A stretch of DNA of 64,000 bases, from NCBI RefSeq assembly GCF_900141745.1, contig NZ_FSRM01000002.1, positions 3,472,001-3,536,000 of the forward strand, given 5' to 3'. Positions 34,706-42,299 of the stretch are shown piece by piece. The translations under genes and the position numbers were made by a program. A model generated the notes under the pieces. It saw only the letters and a program-made list of their open reading frames with translations, did not search any database and was not told the origin of the DNA. The number at the start of each line of letters is the position of its first letter. The first letter of the stretch is position 1. The DNA comes from Paraburkholderia phenazinium (GTDB lineage: Bacteria > Pseudomonadota > Gammaproteobacteria > Burkholderiales > Burkholderiaceae).

Positions 34706-35472
34706 AGCGTCCCGGTTACGGGGTGCAAAGGGGTGCGAAGAGCCGCAAGCAGCCCCTCGACCGGTTGAAAACGAACCTCCAGTTCGGCGAGCAACACGCT
34801 CTGCATATCCTTGCGGAACACGTTCTGCCATGCACCGGCTTTGACCGCTGAGGCCTCGCCCGCGGCTTCTGCGTCGGCAAGGGAAGCCTGCTCGGCCAGA
34901 CGCAGGCGGTCGAAATGTCCGGCGAGCATGCCGGGGACAGCCGTCAGCAGATTCCGCTCACGCGGGCTCAGAGCACGCTCCATGACGGCGTCGACGACCG
35001 CGAGGCGGGCCATGGCCGGCGTTCTGGCGGCCAGCATGGCCCGCAGCCGGCCGCGCAGGTTGCCGATGTCGGTCTCCATGGTCTGCTGGATCGACTGGTA
35101 TTGCTGACGAAACACCGCGTAATCGAGCACCGTCCCGGTAGAAGCCGCTTGTGCACGCTCTCTCGGCGAACCGCGCCGGTTGGTGGCAGAGAGCGTGGTC
35201 TCGCGGATGATGGTACTCGTCAGCGAAGCGCGCACGCGGGCGCACTCGCTCTCCTCCGCGCTGCCGAACGCCCGCGCACCGGGCGCGACGACCGGCGGGT
35301 TGCCGCTCAGCGCGGTGGAAAGCCCAATGGCATCGGTCCAGCCGAGCCATTGGCTGAGCCGGTCCGAGAGCGATTGGCTCGATTCGGCGACCTCGACGTC
35401 CGTCAGACGGGCGAGTAAGCGAATAAGTGCCGGACCGCTGGAAGCTGCTGTACGCTGCGAAGCTTGCACCAT
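34690..35472 (-). CDS. DUF3348-like protein (first gene of the motor operon)
   Basis: 260 residues, cytosolic and helical. It begins with RLLARLTDVEVAESSQSLSD and SQWLGWTDAIGLS and has a central FRQQYQSIQQTMETDIGNLR, LLTAVPGMLAGHFDRLR and a C-terminal MQSVLLAELEVRFQPVEGLL. Length and neighbourhood match DUF3348 (about 246-265 residues) of Burkholderiales. Function is unknown; its fixed linkage with the channel and MotB-like proteins suggests a cytosolic partner of the coiled-coil tail. The gap to the upstream hydrolase stop is 68 bp. Confidence 0.75.
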   Translation of the reverse strand: MVQASQRTAASSGPALIRLLARLTDVEVAESSQSLSDRLSQWLGWTDAIGLSTALSGNPPVVAPGARAFGSAEESECARVRASLTSTIIRETTLSATNRRGSPRERAQAASTGTVLDYAVFRQQYQSIQQTMETDIGNLRGRLRAMLAARTPAMARLAVVDAVMERALSPRERNLLTAVPGMLAGHFDRLRLAEQASLADAEAAGEASAVKAGAWQNVFRKDMQSVLLAELEVRFQPVEGLLAALRTPLHPVTGTLCPSI

Positions 35473-35540
35473 TCCGTCAGAGGCAAAAAAGGCAGCAGTT
35501 TACACTCAGACGGGATGAAGGCGGCCGGATTGCCTCACGG

Positions 35541-36587
35541 TTAGAGTCGGGCGACGTCGAGGATGGCGTCGGCAAAGGCCTTCGGCGCTTCCTGGGGCAG
35601 GTTGTGTCCGATGCCGCCGTCGATGTTCCGGTGTTGATACTTGCCGGTGAACTTCTTCGCGTAGGCGGCCGGTTCGGGATGCGGTGCGCCGTTGGCATCG
35701 CCTTCCATGGTGATGGCCGGAACCGAGATGGCCGGCGCTGTCGCGAGACGCGCTTCGAGTGCGTCGTACTGCGGTTCGCCCTGAGCCAGACCAAGACGCC
35801 AGCGGTAGTTGTGAATCACCACGGCCACATGGTCCGGATTGTTGAACGACTCAGCCGAGCGGTCGTAAGTCGCATCGTCGAAATTCCATTTAGGCGACGC
35901 GAGGCGCCAGATCAGCTTGTTGAAGTCGTGACGGTTCGCTTCATAACCCGCCTGGCCACGCTCCGTGGCGAAATAGAATTGATACCACCACTGCAGCTCC
36001 GCCTTCGGTGGCAGGGGTGCCTTGCCCGCTGCCTGATTGCCGATCAGATAGCCGCTCACAGATACAATCGCCTTGACGCGTTGCGGCCACAGCGCGGCGA
36101 TGATATCGACTGTGCGTGCGCCCCAATCGAAGCCGCCCAGAATTGCCTTGTCGATCTTCAAGGCGTCCATCAGCGCAATGATGTCCACGGCGACCACAGA
36201 CTGTTGCCCGTTGCGCGGCGTATCCGCAGAGAGGAAGCGCGTCGAACCATAGCCACGCAGATACGGCACAATGACGCGATAGCCCGCGGCGGCAAGTATC
36301 GGCGTCACCTCGGCGAAGCTGTAGATATCGTACGGCCATCCGTGCAGCAGAATGACGACAGGGCCGTTCTGCGGGCCCGCTTCTGCATACCCAATGCTCA
36401 GTGTCCCGGCGTTGATCTGGCGAAGGTTGTCGAACGAAGCAACGCGCGTTGCGCCCGGTGTATTCGCCGACGTGCTGTTCGATTGTGCTTTGGCGAGTCC
36501 GCTCAGGCCCAACTCCAGCAGGCTGATCCCAGCCACGGTCGTCCCCAGCAGAAGACGACGTCGATTATTGATCTGTTCCGGCATCAC
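35541..36587 (-). CDS. Exported alpha/beta hydrolase (epoxide-hydrolase-like)
   Basis: 348 residues. N-terminal NNRRRLLLGTTVAGISLLEL resembles a Tat signal, then the oxyanion HGWP (82-85) and the nucleophile elbow GGFDWG with Asp154 instead of Ser, as in epoxide hydrolases and dehalogenases; the C-terminal His is probably in GGIGHNLPQEAP. An exported member implies a periplasmic substrate, possibly a reactive electrophile. It is downstream of the sensor kinase on the same strand but separated by 228 bp that contain the direct-repeat site at 36754-36771. Start may be ATG 36584. Confidence 0.88.
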   Translation of the reverse strand: MMPEQINNRRRLLLGTTVAGISLLELGLSGLAKAQSNSTSANTPGATRVASFDNLRQINAGTLSIGYAEAGPQNGPVVILLHGWPYDIYSFAEVTPILAAAGYRVIVPYLRGYGSTRFLSADTPRNGQQSVVAVDIIALMDALKIDKAILGGFDWGARTVDIIAALWPQRVKAIVSVSGYLIGNQAAGKAPLPPKAELQWWYQFYFATERGQAGYEANRHDFNKLIWRLASPKWNFDDATYDRSAESFNNPDHVAVVIHNYRWRLGLAQGEPQYDALEARLATAPAISVPAITMEGDANGAPHPEPAAYAKKFTGKYQHRNIDGGIGHNLPQEAPKAFADAILDVARL

Positions 36588-36753
36588 TGATTCTCCTCAA
36601 AGAATGGTCACAGGTGGTTCGCATACACGCCCTTTAGGACGTCTGATTTGCGCAGCCAGAGCGTCTGGCGTGGAAGTATTAAAGCCCGTGGACGTATCTG
36701 GCTTGTGTCCTGGAGTAGCGCCAGTGCAAGCGTTTGTATTTATCGAGGATGGA

Positions 36754-36771
36754 GATACATTGCGATACAAA
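36754..36771. promoter_or_regulatory. OmpR-family direct-repeat site B
   Basis: GATACATTGCGATACAAA carries two GATACA half-sites at 10-bp pitch. On the minus strand the same sequence precedes the hydrolase gene by about 170 bp. It matches site A (39158-39175) at 17 of 18 positions on the reverse strand. TTTGTAT at 36733-36739 adds an inverted half-site. Confidence 0.65.
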
Positions 36772-36815
36772 ACGACGGAGGCGGCAGGTTCAACCGCCGC
36801 CTCCGTCCGGAAACG

Positions 36816-38138
36816 CTAGCGAACGCTCTTCAATACGAGCCTGGCTTCCAGACCGCCTTCCGGACGGTTCTGCAATGAGAGCGATGCGTCCATCGCCAAA
36901 GCGAGTTGACGAGCAATAGCGAGGCCGAGTCCCGTACCCCCCGTGCCGCGGTTGCGCGATCCTTCCAGCCGATAGAACGGCTCGAACACCGCGTCCAGCG
37001 ATTCGGCCGGAATACCCGGCCCGCGATCGAGCACGGAGATTGTCACTTGCCCGTCCTGCGAAGCGGCCAATCTGATTTCAGCCGAGCCGCCGAACTTCAG
37101 CGCGTTGTCAACCAGATTGCCCACGATCCGGCGCAACGCCTGGGGGCGCGTCACTAACGCGGTGGAGATTTGCCCATGCAGCGACACGTCCTTGCCGGCA
37201 TCCACGTAGTCGAGCACAAGGCTGTCGAATAGTGCATCCGGATCGATCCGCAACGGCGCCTCGGTGGCACCGTGCATGGTGCGCGCATACGTGACACCTT
37301 CCTTGACCATCGTTTCCATTTCCCGCAGGTCCTGCTGCAGTTTTACACCCTCGGCACTGTCGTCCATCACATCGAGGCGCAAACGCATGCGCGTGATCGG
37401 TGTTTGTAAGTCATGCGAAATTGCCGCGAGGATCTGCAGGCGCTCGGTCATGTACATCTTTATACGGTCCTGCATGGCATTGAATGCCCGCGCTGCGCGT
37501 GCCACTTCGTCCGGTCCGTCTTCGGGTAGACGCTCCGCTTTGAGATCGGGGCCGAGCGTATCGGCCGCCCGCGCCAACTGGCTCAATGGGCGCGTCGCGA
37601 TGCGTACGGCCAGCCAGCAGCATGCGGCCAGCACCACCAGCTGCAGCACCAGCACCCACGACAACCACGGTGACAGCGGCGCACTGGGCATGGGGTGATA
37701 GTCGATCGTCAGCGGCGTGCCGTCACTCAGTTGCAGATGAACCTGCAGACGATCTGGGTCGCCCGGTACGGCGTTGGCCGTGAGCGGATAGCGCTTGCCG
37801 ATGCCATCCGCGATGGATTGCGCCACCTTCGCCGAGAGCGCCGCGTCAGGAGGCGTACCGCTTACGCCCGGCCCTAGCGCGAAGGTATAGGTGCGCCGCG
37901 CCAGCCGCGGCAGCCATTCGGCACGCTCGCTGGGCGGCAGATGATCGAGCAACGCAACCGAGCTCGTAACCTCGCGCTCGATGTAACCCATCATCACGTT
38001 GGTCATGGTCTGGTCCCGCTCCGTCCTGGTGAGCCAGACCGACAGCGTTTGCACCAGCGCAAGGCTGACAAACAGAATCAGCGCGAGCCGGGCGAACAGC
38101 GTGCGCGGCGGCCATCGCAGCAAGGCATTGCGTTTCAT
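36816..38138 (-). CDS. EnvZ-type sensor histidine kinase
   Basis: 440 residues. Membrane helix near the N-terminus (LFARLALILFVSLALVQTLS), a periplasmic loop of about 110-120 residues, second helix (WVLVLQLVVLAACCWLAV), HAMP, HisKA with phospho-acceptor in AAISHDLQTPITRMRLRLD, and HATPase_c (DNALKFGGSAE, DRGPGIP, GTGLGLAIARQLA). The start overlaps the response regulator by 4 bp (ATGA). The periplasmic loop and the exported products of nearby genes suggest sensing of an envelope signal. Confidence 0.92.
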   Translation of the reverse strand: MKRNALLRWPPRTLFARLALILFVSLALVQTLSVWLTRTERDQTMTNVMMGYIEREVTSSVALLDHLPPSERAEWLPRLARRTYTFALGPGVSGTPPDAALSAKVAQSIADGIGKRYPLTANAVPGDPDRLQVHLQLSDGTPLTIDYHPMPSAPLSPWLSWVLVLQLVVLAACCWLAVRIATRPLSQLARAADTLGPDLKAERLPEDGPDEVARAARAFNAMQDRIKMYMTERLQILAAISHDLQTPITRMRLRLDVMDDSAEGVKLQQDLREMETMVKEGVTYARTMHGATEAPLRIDPDALFDSLVLDYVDAGKDVSLHGQISTALVTRPQALRRIVGNLVDNALKFGGSAEIRLAASQDGQVTISVLDRGPGIPAESLDAVFEPFYRLEGSRNRGTGGTGLGLAIARQLALAMDASLSLQNRPEGGLEARLVLKSVR

Positions 38139-38875
38139 TGATCGCCTTCGACCATGGTCACGGCAGCAGAGAACACGTAGCCCTCGCTACGCAGCGTCTT
38201 GATGTAGCGCGGTTCGCGTGCGGTGTCCTGCAGGCGCTGCCGCAAACGGCTCACCAGCAGATCGATCGAGCGGTCGAACGCGTCGGCCTGACGGCCCTGG
38301 GTCAGATTGAGCAACTGGTCTCGCGTCAGCACGCGTTGCGGGTGATCGAGAAATACGCGCAGCAGGCGGTACTCCGCGCCACTCAGGGCCACCATGGTGC
38401 CCTCGGCGTCGAGCAGATGACGCGCGACAGTGTCGAGCCGCCAGTCGCCAAAGCTGATCATCGGCGAGGTTTCCGTCACCTGCATGCCGGGCGGCAGCAT
38501 CCTCGCGCGGCGCAAGACCGAGCGGATGCGCGCCAGCAGTTCGCGCACGGCAAACGGCTTGGACAGGTAATCGTCGGCGCCCATTTCCAGCCCGACAATG
38601 CGATCCGTCTCTTCGCTGCGGGCGGTCAGCATCAAAACCGGCACCGCGCGAAACTTGCCCGCACGCAATTCGCGGCACAGGACGAGACCATCCTCTCCGG
38701 GCATCATCAGGTCGAGCACGATCAGATCAGGCGCACCCTGCTCCAGCACGGCGCGCATCTGGCGACCGTTAGCGGCCAGCGATACGCGCATGCCGTTCTT
38801 CTCGAGATAGGTCGCAATGAGTTCGCGGATGCCGCGATCGTCATCGACGATCAGGATGTGGTCGGTGTTTTCCAT
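38135..38875 (-). CDS. OmpR-family response regulator
   Basis: 246 residues: receiver (HILIVDDDRGIRELI, phospho-Asp in IVLDLMMPGEDG, Lys in DYLSKPFAVRELL) and winged-helix output domain (LSGAEYRLLRVFLDHPQRVL, DRSIDLLVSRLRQRL). ATG 38875 lies 7 bp after the second small ORF and before the receiver start. The direct-repeat sites with 10-bp pitch on either side of this system fit an OmpR-family dimer binding head to tail. Confidence 0.92.
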   Translation of the reverse strand: MENTDHILIVDDDRGIRELIATYLEKNGMRVSLAANGRQMRAVLEQGAPDLIVLDLMMPGEDGLVLCRELRAGKFRAVPVLMLTARSEETDRIVGLEMGADDYLSKPFAVRELLARIRSVLRRARMLPPGMQVTETSPMISFGDWRLDTVARHLLDAEGTMVALSGAEYRLLRVFLDHPQRVLTRDQLLNLTQGRQADAFDRSIDLLVSRLRQRLQDTAREPRYIKTLRSEGYVFSAAVTMVEGDQ

Positions 38876-38882
38876 CAATGGC

Positions 38883-39005
38883 TCAATCCTTCCGACGATT
38901 GACGCGCACACGGTTCACGTTGACCAGCAAACACTGCACGGGGTGCGCCATCTCCGCTGCAAGTCCGCCCGCCAGGAAGGCGAGAATTGCCATCAGCCGC
39001 CTCAT
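38883..39005 (-). CDS. Small ORF 2, hydrophobic N-terminal 40-residue peptide
   Basis: Begins MRRLMAILAFLAGGLAAEMA, a signal-peptide or single-helix-like N-terminus, then a short basic tail ending in NRRKD. GGAGG sits 4-5 nt before the ATG, which overlaps the stop of small ORF 1 (ATGA), and the gene ends 7 bp before the response regulator. Position, overlap and ribosome site argue for a real coding microgene, but no homolog is known to me. Confidence 0.5.
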   Translation of the reverse strand: MRRLMAILAFLAGGLAAEMAHPVQCLLVNVNRVRVNRRKD

Positions 39006-39106
39006 ACGTCCTCCGCGACTGACTGGTTCGCGCCATTGGCCACGCTGACCTCCAGCGTATACGGGTCGATGCCTTCAAGGCAATCGACGGGCAGTTGGGC
39101 ACTCAT
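39002..39106 (-). CDS. Small ORF 1, 34-residue acidic peptide
   Basis: Begins MSAQLPVDCLEGIDPYTLEV and ends SVAEDV. The ATG at 39106 has GGAG eight bases upstream and follows a -10-like TATAAA and the direct-repeat site A at -35-like spacing, so it appears to be the first gene of a four-gene transcript (small ORFs 1 and 2, regulator, kinase). The longer frame to 39214 has no ribosome site. Function unknown; one Cys and no membrane segment. Confidence 0.55.
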   Translation of the reverse strand: MSAQLPVDCLEGIDPYTLEVSVANGANQSVAEDV

Positions 39107-39157
39107 GGGATTCTCCACCATAGGAATGGCTGCTTTATAGCCTGGTACCGGCGAGGC

Positions 39158-39175
39158 TTTGTATCCCAATGTATC
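39158..39175. promoter_or_regulatory. OmpR-family direct-repeat site A
   Basis: On the minus strand it reads GATACATTGGGATACAAA. It ends 18 bp before a TATAAA element upstream of small ORF 1, so a bound regulator would overlap the -35 position, and it also sits about 110 bp before the divergent thioredoxin gene. A degenerate third copy (14 of 18) is at 39855-39872. Confidence 0.7.
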
Positions 39176-39258
39176 TGGGCATTCCCGCGACACAAAACAT
39201 TGCACTGCAGCCACCGCGGCGACACAAGCCAGATACGAACGGGCGTTCCAATACAGCC
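39161..39258 (+). repeat. Imperfect direct repeat R1
   Basis: Hand alignment with 39858-39954 gives 68 identities in 98 columns with one gap. Conserved blocks are ATCTGGGCAT, ACATTGCA and CGACACAAGCC followed by GATACG, the last being another GATACA-like pair at 11-bp pitch. R1 is the thioredoxin promoter region. Confidence 0.65.
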
Positions 39259-39284
39259 ATCCCGTTCAACGAAAGGCCCCTGAC

Positions 39285-39854
39285 ATGTTCTCCAACTTCA
39301 AATCCGTCGCCGCCACGATCCTGTTTGCCGCCACCGTGGCTGGCGGTGCCGCTGCCATTACCGCTCTCGCGGCGAGTCCGGCCGCGGCCCCGGCTGCCAC
39401 CCTTCCCGGCAAAAACAATACCGCTCCGGATTTCACCGGTATCGACAACTGGATCAATAGCAGCCCGCTGACTATGCAGCAGTTGCGCGGCAAGGTGGTG
39501 CTGGTCGACTTCTGGACCTACACCTGCATCAACTGTATCGACGTGCTGCCTCACGTGAAGGCCTGGAATCAGCAGTTCAGCAATCAGGGGCTGGTGGTAG
39601 TGGGCGTCCACACCCCCGAGTATCCGTTCGAACGCAACACGGACAACGTCAAGGAAGCGATCAAGCGCCTCGGCATCACCTACCCCGTCGCGCAGGACAA
39701 CCACTATGCGACGTGGAACGCCTACGACAACGAGTATTGGCCGGCGTTCTACCTGGTCGACAAGAAGGGACGCGTCGTCTACACGCATTTCGGTGAAGGT
39801 GCTTATGACCAGACCGAAGCGAAGATCAAATCCTTGCTGGCGGAAAACCCGTGA
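39285..39854 (+). CDS. Periplasmic thioredoxin-fold protein (TlpA/DipZ-like)
   Basis: 189 residues with an N-terminal signal peptide (VAATILFAATVAGGAAAITA). The redoxin domain has the active-site motif YTCINCIDVLPH (Cys81 and Cys84), a variant of the CxxC of TlpA/DipZ C-terminal domains, and the cis-Pro-type EYWPAFYLVDKKGRVVYTHF. Probably a periplasmic thiol-disulfide oxidoreductase or peroxide-linked redoxin. The frame continues upstream to 39159 without ribosome site; ATG 39285 fits the signal peptide. Flanked by repeats R1 and R2, it shares its upstream region with the two-component operon. Confidence 0.88.
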   Translation: MFSNFKSVAATILFAATVAGGAAAITALAASPAAAPAATLPGKNNTAPDFTGIDNWINSSPLTMQQLRGKVVLVDFWTYTCINCIDVLPHVKAWNQQFSNQGLVVVGVHTPEYPFERNTDNVKEAIKRLGITYPVAQDNHYATWNAYDNEYWPAFYLVDKKGRVVYTHFGEGAYDQTEAKIKSLLAENP

Positions 39855-39857
39855 TTC

Positions 39858-39954
39858 GTATCGCCATGCATCTGGGCATCGAGGTGATACACGACATTGC
39901 AATTCGCCGCTTTCCCGACACAAGCCCGATACGTCTGCGGGTTCAAATGCATCA
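39858..39954 (+). repeat. Imperfect direct repeat R2
   Basis: Second copy of R1, 697 bp downstream, starting 3 bp after the thioredoxin stop codon and running into the DUF4148 remnant. Confidence 0.65.
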
Positions 39955-40125
39955 ACGCCGGCAACGACCGCCGCTCAACCGACGGTCGCCGCACAACCGC
40001 AGCAATGGAGTCCGAATCAAATCAACGTGACGCCGAAGACGCGTGCCGAAGTTCGTCATGAACTGGCTCAGGCCGAGCACGATGGCGAGATCGCCCGTCT
40101 GAACAAGTTGTATCAGGGTGGTTGA
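39934..40125 (+). pseudogene. DUF4148-family remnant lacking its N-terminus
   Basis: The last 63 codons of an open frame encode TRAEVRHELAQAEHDGEIAR and end LNKLYQGG, the typical C-terminus of the small secreted DUF4148 proteins of Burkholderia. No start codon with ribosome site and no signal peptide precede it; upstream, the frame runs through R2 and overlaps the thioredoxin gene. Most likely the 5' half was lost in the rearrangement that left repeat R2 here. Confidence 0.6.
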
Positions 40126-40141
40126 TCGGCCTGCGCCACGG

Positions 40142-41254
40142 CTAGTCTCCGAAGAAGTCGTTAAGCAGGCGGTTCACCTCCGATGCAGCCTCCATCTGCA
40201 CCATGTGCCCCTTCCCTTCAACGACATGCACAGAGACATCTCCTGCCAGTCCTTGCGCGTGACTGGCGGGAATGATCTGATCCTGCGCGCCCCAGATCAC
40301 CAGCGTGCGCGGTGCGAGCGTTGCGAGGCGATCGCGATAGAGCTTGCGCTGCACGTTGCCTTCGAAGGCCGACGAGGCGATCTTCTGCAAAGCCTCGTTC
40401 ACCCCCTCCAGACGCTTGTACTTGACGATGTCTTCGACCAGTTGACGGGTCACCAGCGAAGGATCCGCAAACAGCTTCGTCAGATGCGGTTTTATCGTAT
40501 TGCGGCTGCTGCCAGTCACAAAGCCGTCGATATACTCGCGATTGATCTCCTTGCCGAGACCTGCGCCCGCGATCAACGACAACGAAGCAACCCGCTGCGG
40601 CGCCTTATCGGCGACCGTCATCGCGACGAGACTGCCCATCGAATGTCCGACCAGATGCGCGCGCCCGATACCGCGATCGTCGAGAAACGCGATTACGCTC
40701 GCCGCCAGTTCGTCCGCGTCGCCTGCCTCGACCGCCTTGCCTGACTCGCCATGCCCCGGCAGATCAAGCGCCCATACCGCGCGATGAGCGGCAAGATCGG
40801 CGTGATTGAAGAGCCAGTTATTCAGGTCACCCCCGAAACCGTGGATCAGGACCACAGGCGTGCCGCCCTCGCCGATCTTCAGATAGCGGATGGTGCGCCC
40901 GCCGATCTGCGCCTTCTCGGGTTGCGGCCCCGCGTCGGCGGTATCGGCGCTGGCCGGCACGAAGTCGCGCTGGAATGCTTCGACTGCCTGATCGATTTCC
41001 GCCTCCGTGGTCGCTTCGTCGGACACCACCGCCAGCAGTGCGCCCACCGGCAACGTATCGCCCTCCTGTGCGATCTGACGACGCAGGATGCCATCGAAAG
41101 CGCACTCGACGCCGGACGCGATCTTGTCCGTTTCGACGTCGAGCACTTCATCGCCTTTGCCGACCTTTTCGCCCAGCGCCTTGAGCCATCCGTTGACCTG
41201 CCCCTGCTCCATCGAGAGGCCCCACTTGGGCATCGTAATCATGTGAACCGGCAT
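40142..41254 (-). CDS. acoC: Acetoin dehydrogenase E2 component (lipoyl domain plus alpha/beta hydrolase)
   Basis: 370 residues. Lipoyl domain at 1-80 with lipoyl-Lys44 in VETDKIASG, a linker at about 90-110, and an alpha/beta-hydrolase fold with oxyanion IHGFGGD, nucleophile Ser205 (GHSMGS), acidic residue in LVIWGAQDQIIPA and His in VEGKGHMVQME. This fused architecture is specific to AcoC of Cupriavidus-type acetoin systems, which transfers the acetyl group from E1 to CoA. ATG 41254 has GAGGAG upstream and lies 2 bp after the acoB stop. Confidence 0.95.
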   Translation of the reverse strand: MPVHMITMPKWGLSMEQGQVNGWLKALGEKVGKGDEVLDVETDKIASGVECAFDGILRRQIAQEGDTLPVGALLAVVSDEATTEAEIDQAVEAFQRDFVPASADTADAGPQPEKAQIGGRTIRYLKIGEGGTPVVLIHGFGGDLNNWLFNHADLAAHRAVWALDLPGHGESGKAVEAGDADELAASVIAFLDDRGIGRAHLVGHSMGSLVAMTVADKAPQRVASLSLIAGAGLGKEINREYIDGFVTGSSRNTIKPHLTKLFADPSLVTRQLVEDIVKYKRLEGVNEALQKIASSAFEGNVQRKLYRDRLATLAPRTLVIWGAQDQIIPASHAQGLAGDVSVHVVEGKGHMVQMEAASEVNRLLNDFFGD

Positions 41255-41256
41255 TG

Positions 41257-42261
41257 CTAGCTCCTCACTTTCCGCACCGCAGCGGCGATTTTTTCAGCCG
41301 ACGGGATGTACATGTCTTCGAGCACTCCGGCAAAAGGCGCCGGCGTGTGCGGCGCCGTGACGAGTTCGATCGGCGCCTTCAGCGAGTGAAACGCGCGTTG
41401 CGCGACCAGCGCGGCGATATCCGTTGCCATCGAGCAGCGCGGATTGGCTTCGTCGACCACCACCACGCGTCCAGTACGTTCGGCGCTCTCGAGGATCGTT
41501 TCTTCGTCGAGCGGCGAGGTGGTGCGCAAATCGATGACTTCCACCTGGATGCCTTCCTTGGCGAGTTTCTCTGCGGCCTCGGTCGCGAAGTGCACCATGC
41601 GTCCATAGGTCACGATGGTGACGTCGTCGCCTTCGCGCACCACGTTCGCTTCGCCGAACGGAATCGCATACGACTCTTCGGGCACATCGCCTTCACGGCT
41701 GTAGAGCAGCTTGTGCTCACAGAAAATCACCGGGTCGTTATCGCGGATCGCCTGGATCAGCAGGCCCTTTGCGTCATACGGTGTGGACGGACACACCACT
41801 TTCAGCCCGGGAATGTGAGTGAATAGCGAGGTCAACATCTGCGAATGCTGGGCCGCTGCCCGCAAACCGGCGCCCTGCATCGCGCGGATCACTACCGGCG
41901 TTACCGCTTTTCCGCCGAACATATAGCGAAACTTGGCGGCCTGATTGAAGATCTGATCGAAGCACACGCCCATGAAGTCGATAAACATCAACTCCGCGAC
42001 CGGACGCATTCCACAAGCGGCCGCGCCCACTGCCGCGCCGATATAACCGCCTTCCGAGAGCGGCGTATCGAGCACGCGCCCCGGATATTTGTGAAAGAGC
42101 CCCTTCGTTACACCGAGCACGCCGCCCCATGCGTCCTGCTCGCCGGGCGAACCTGCGCCGCCCGCGTTGTCCTCACCCATCACGATGACGCTTTCGTCGC
42201 GCGCCATCTCCTGACTCAGCGCTTCGTTGATCGCCTGAGAAAATGTGATCTTCCGTGCCAT
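41257..42261 (-). CDS. acoB: Acetoin:2,6-DCPIP oxidoreductase (E1) beta subunit
   Basis: 334 residues, thiamine-pyrophosphate E1 beta fold: ARKITFSQAINEALSQEMA, VMGEDNAGGAGSPGE, EGGYIGAAVGAAACGMRPVA, and the C-terminal transketolase domain (VEVIDLRTTSPLDEETILES). With AcoA it cleaves acetoin to acetaldehyde and a hydroxyethyl-TPP intermediate. ATG 42261 follows GGAGGCGGAA; the upstream frame to 42279 is ignored. 38 bp after acoA. Confidence 0.95.
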   Translation of the reverse strand: MARKITFSQAINEALSQEMARDESVIVMGEDNAGGAGSPGEQDAWGGVLGVTKGLFHKYPGRVLDTPLSEGGYIGAAVGAAACGMRPVAELMFIDFMGVCFDQIFNQAAKFRYMFGGKAVTPVVIRAMQGAGLRAAAQHSQMLTSLFTHIPGLKVVCPSTPYDAKGLLIQAIRDNDPVIFCEHKLLYSREGDVPEESYAIPFGEANVVREGDDVTIVTYGRMVHFATEAAEKLAKEGIQVEVIDLRTTSPLDEETILESAERTGRVVVVDEANPRCSMATDIAALVAQRAFHSLKAPIELVTAPHTPAPFAGVLEDMYIPSAEKIAAAVRKVRS

Positions 42262-42299
42262 TTCCGCCTCCAATGCCAATGGTTAGATATGCTTTGCGT

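Noticed and set aside
31280..35472. Complete Zorya defence system
   Set aside because: Only ZorA- and ZorB-like topologies are present. No ZorC, SNF2-type ZorD or HNH ZorE is seen, so naming it Zorya would overstate the evidence.
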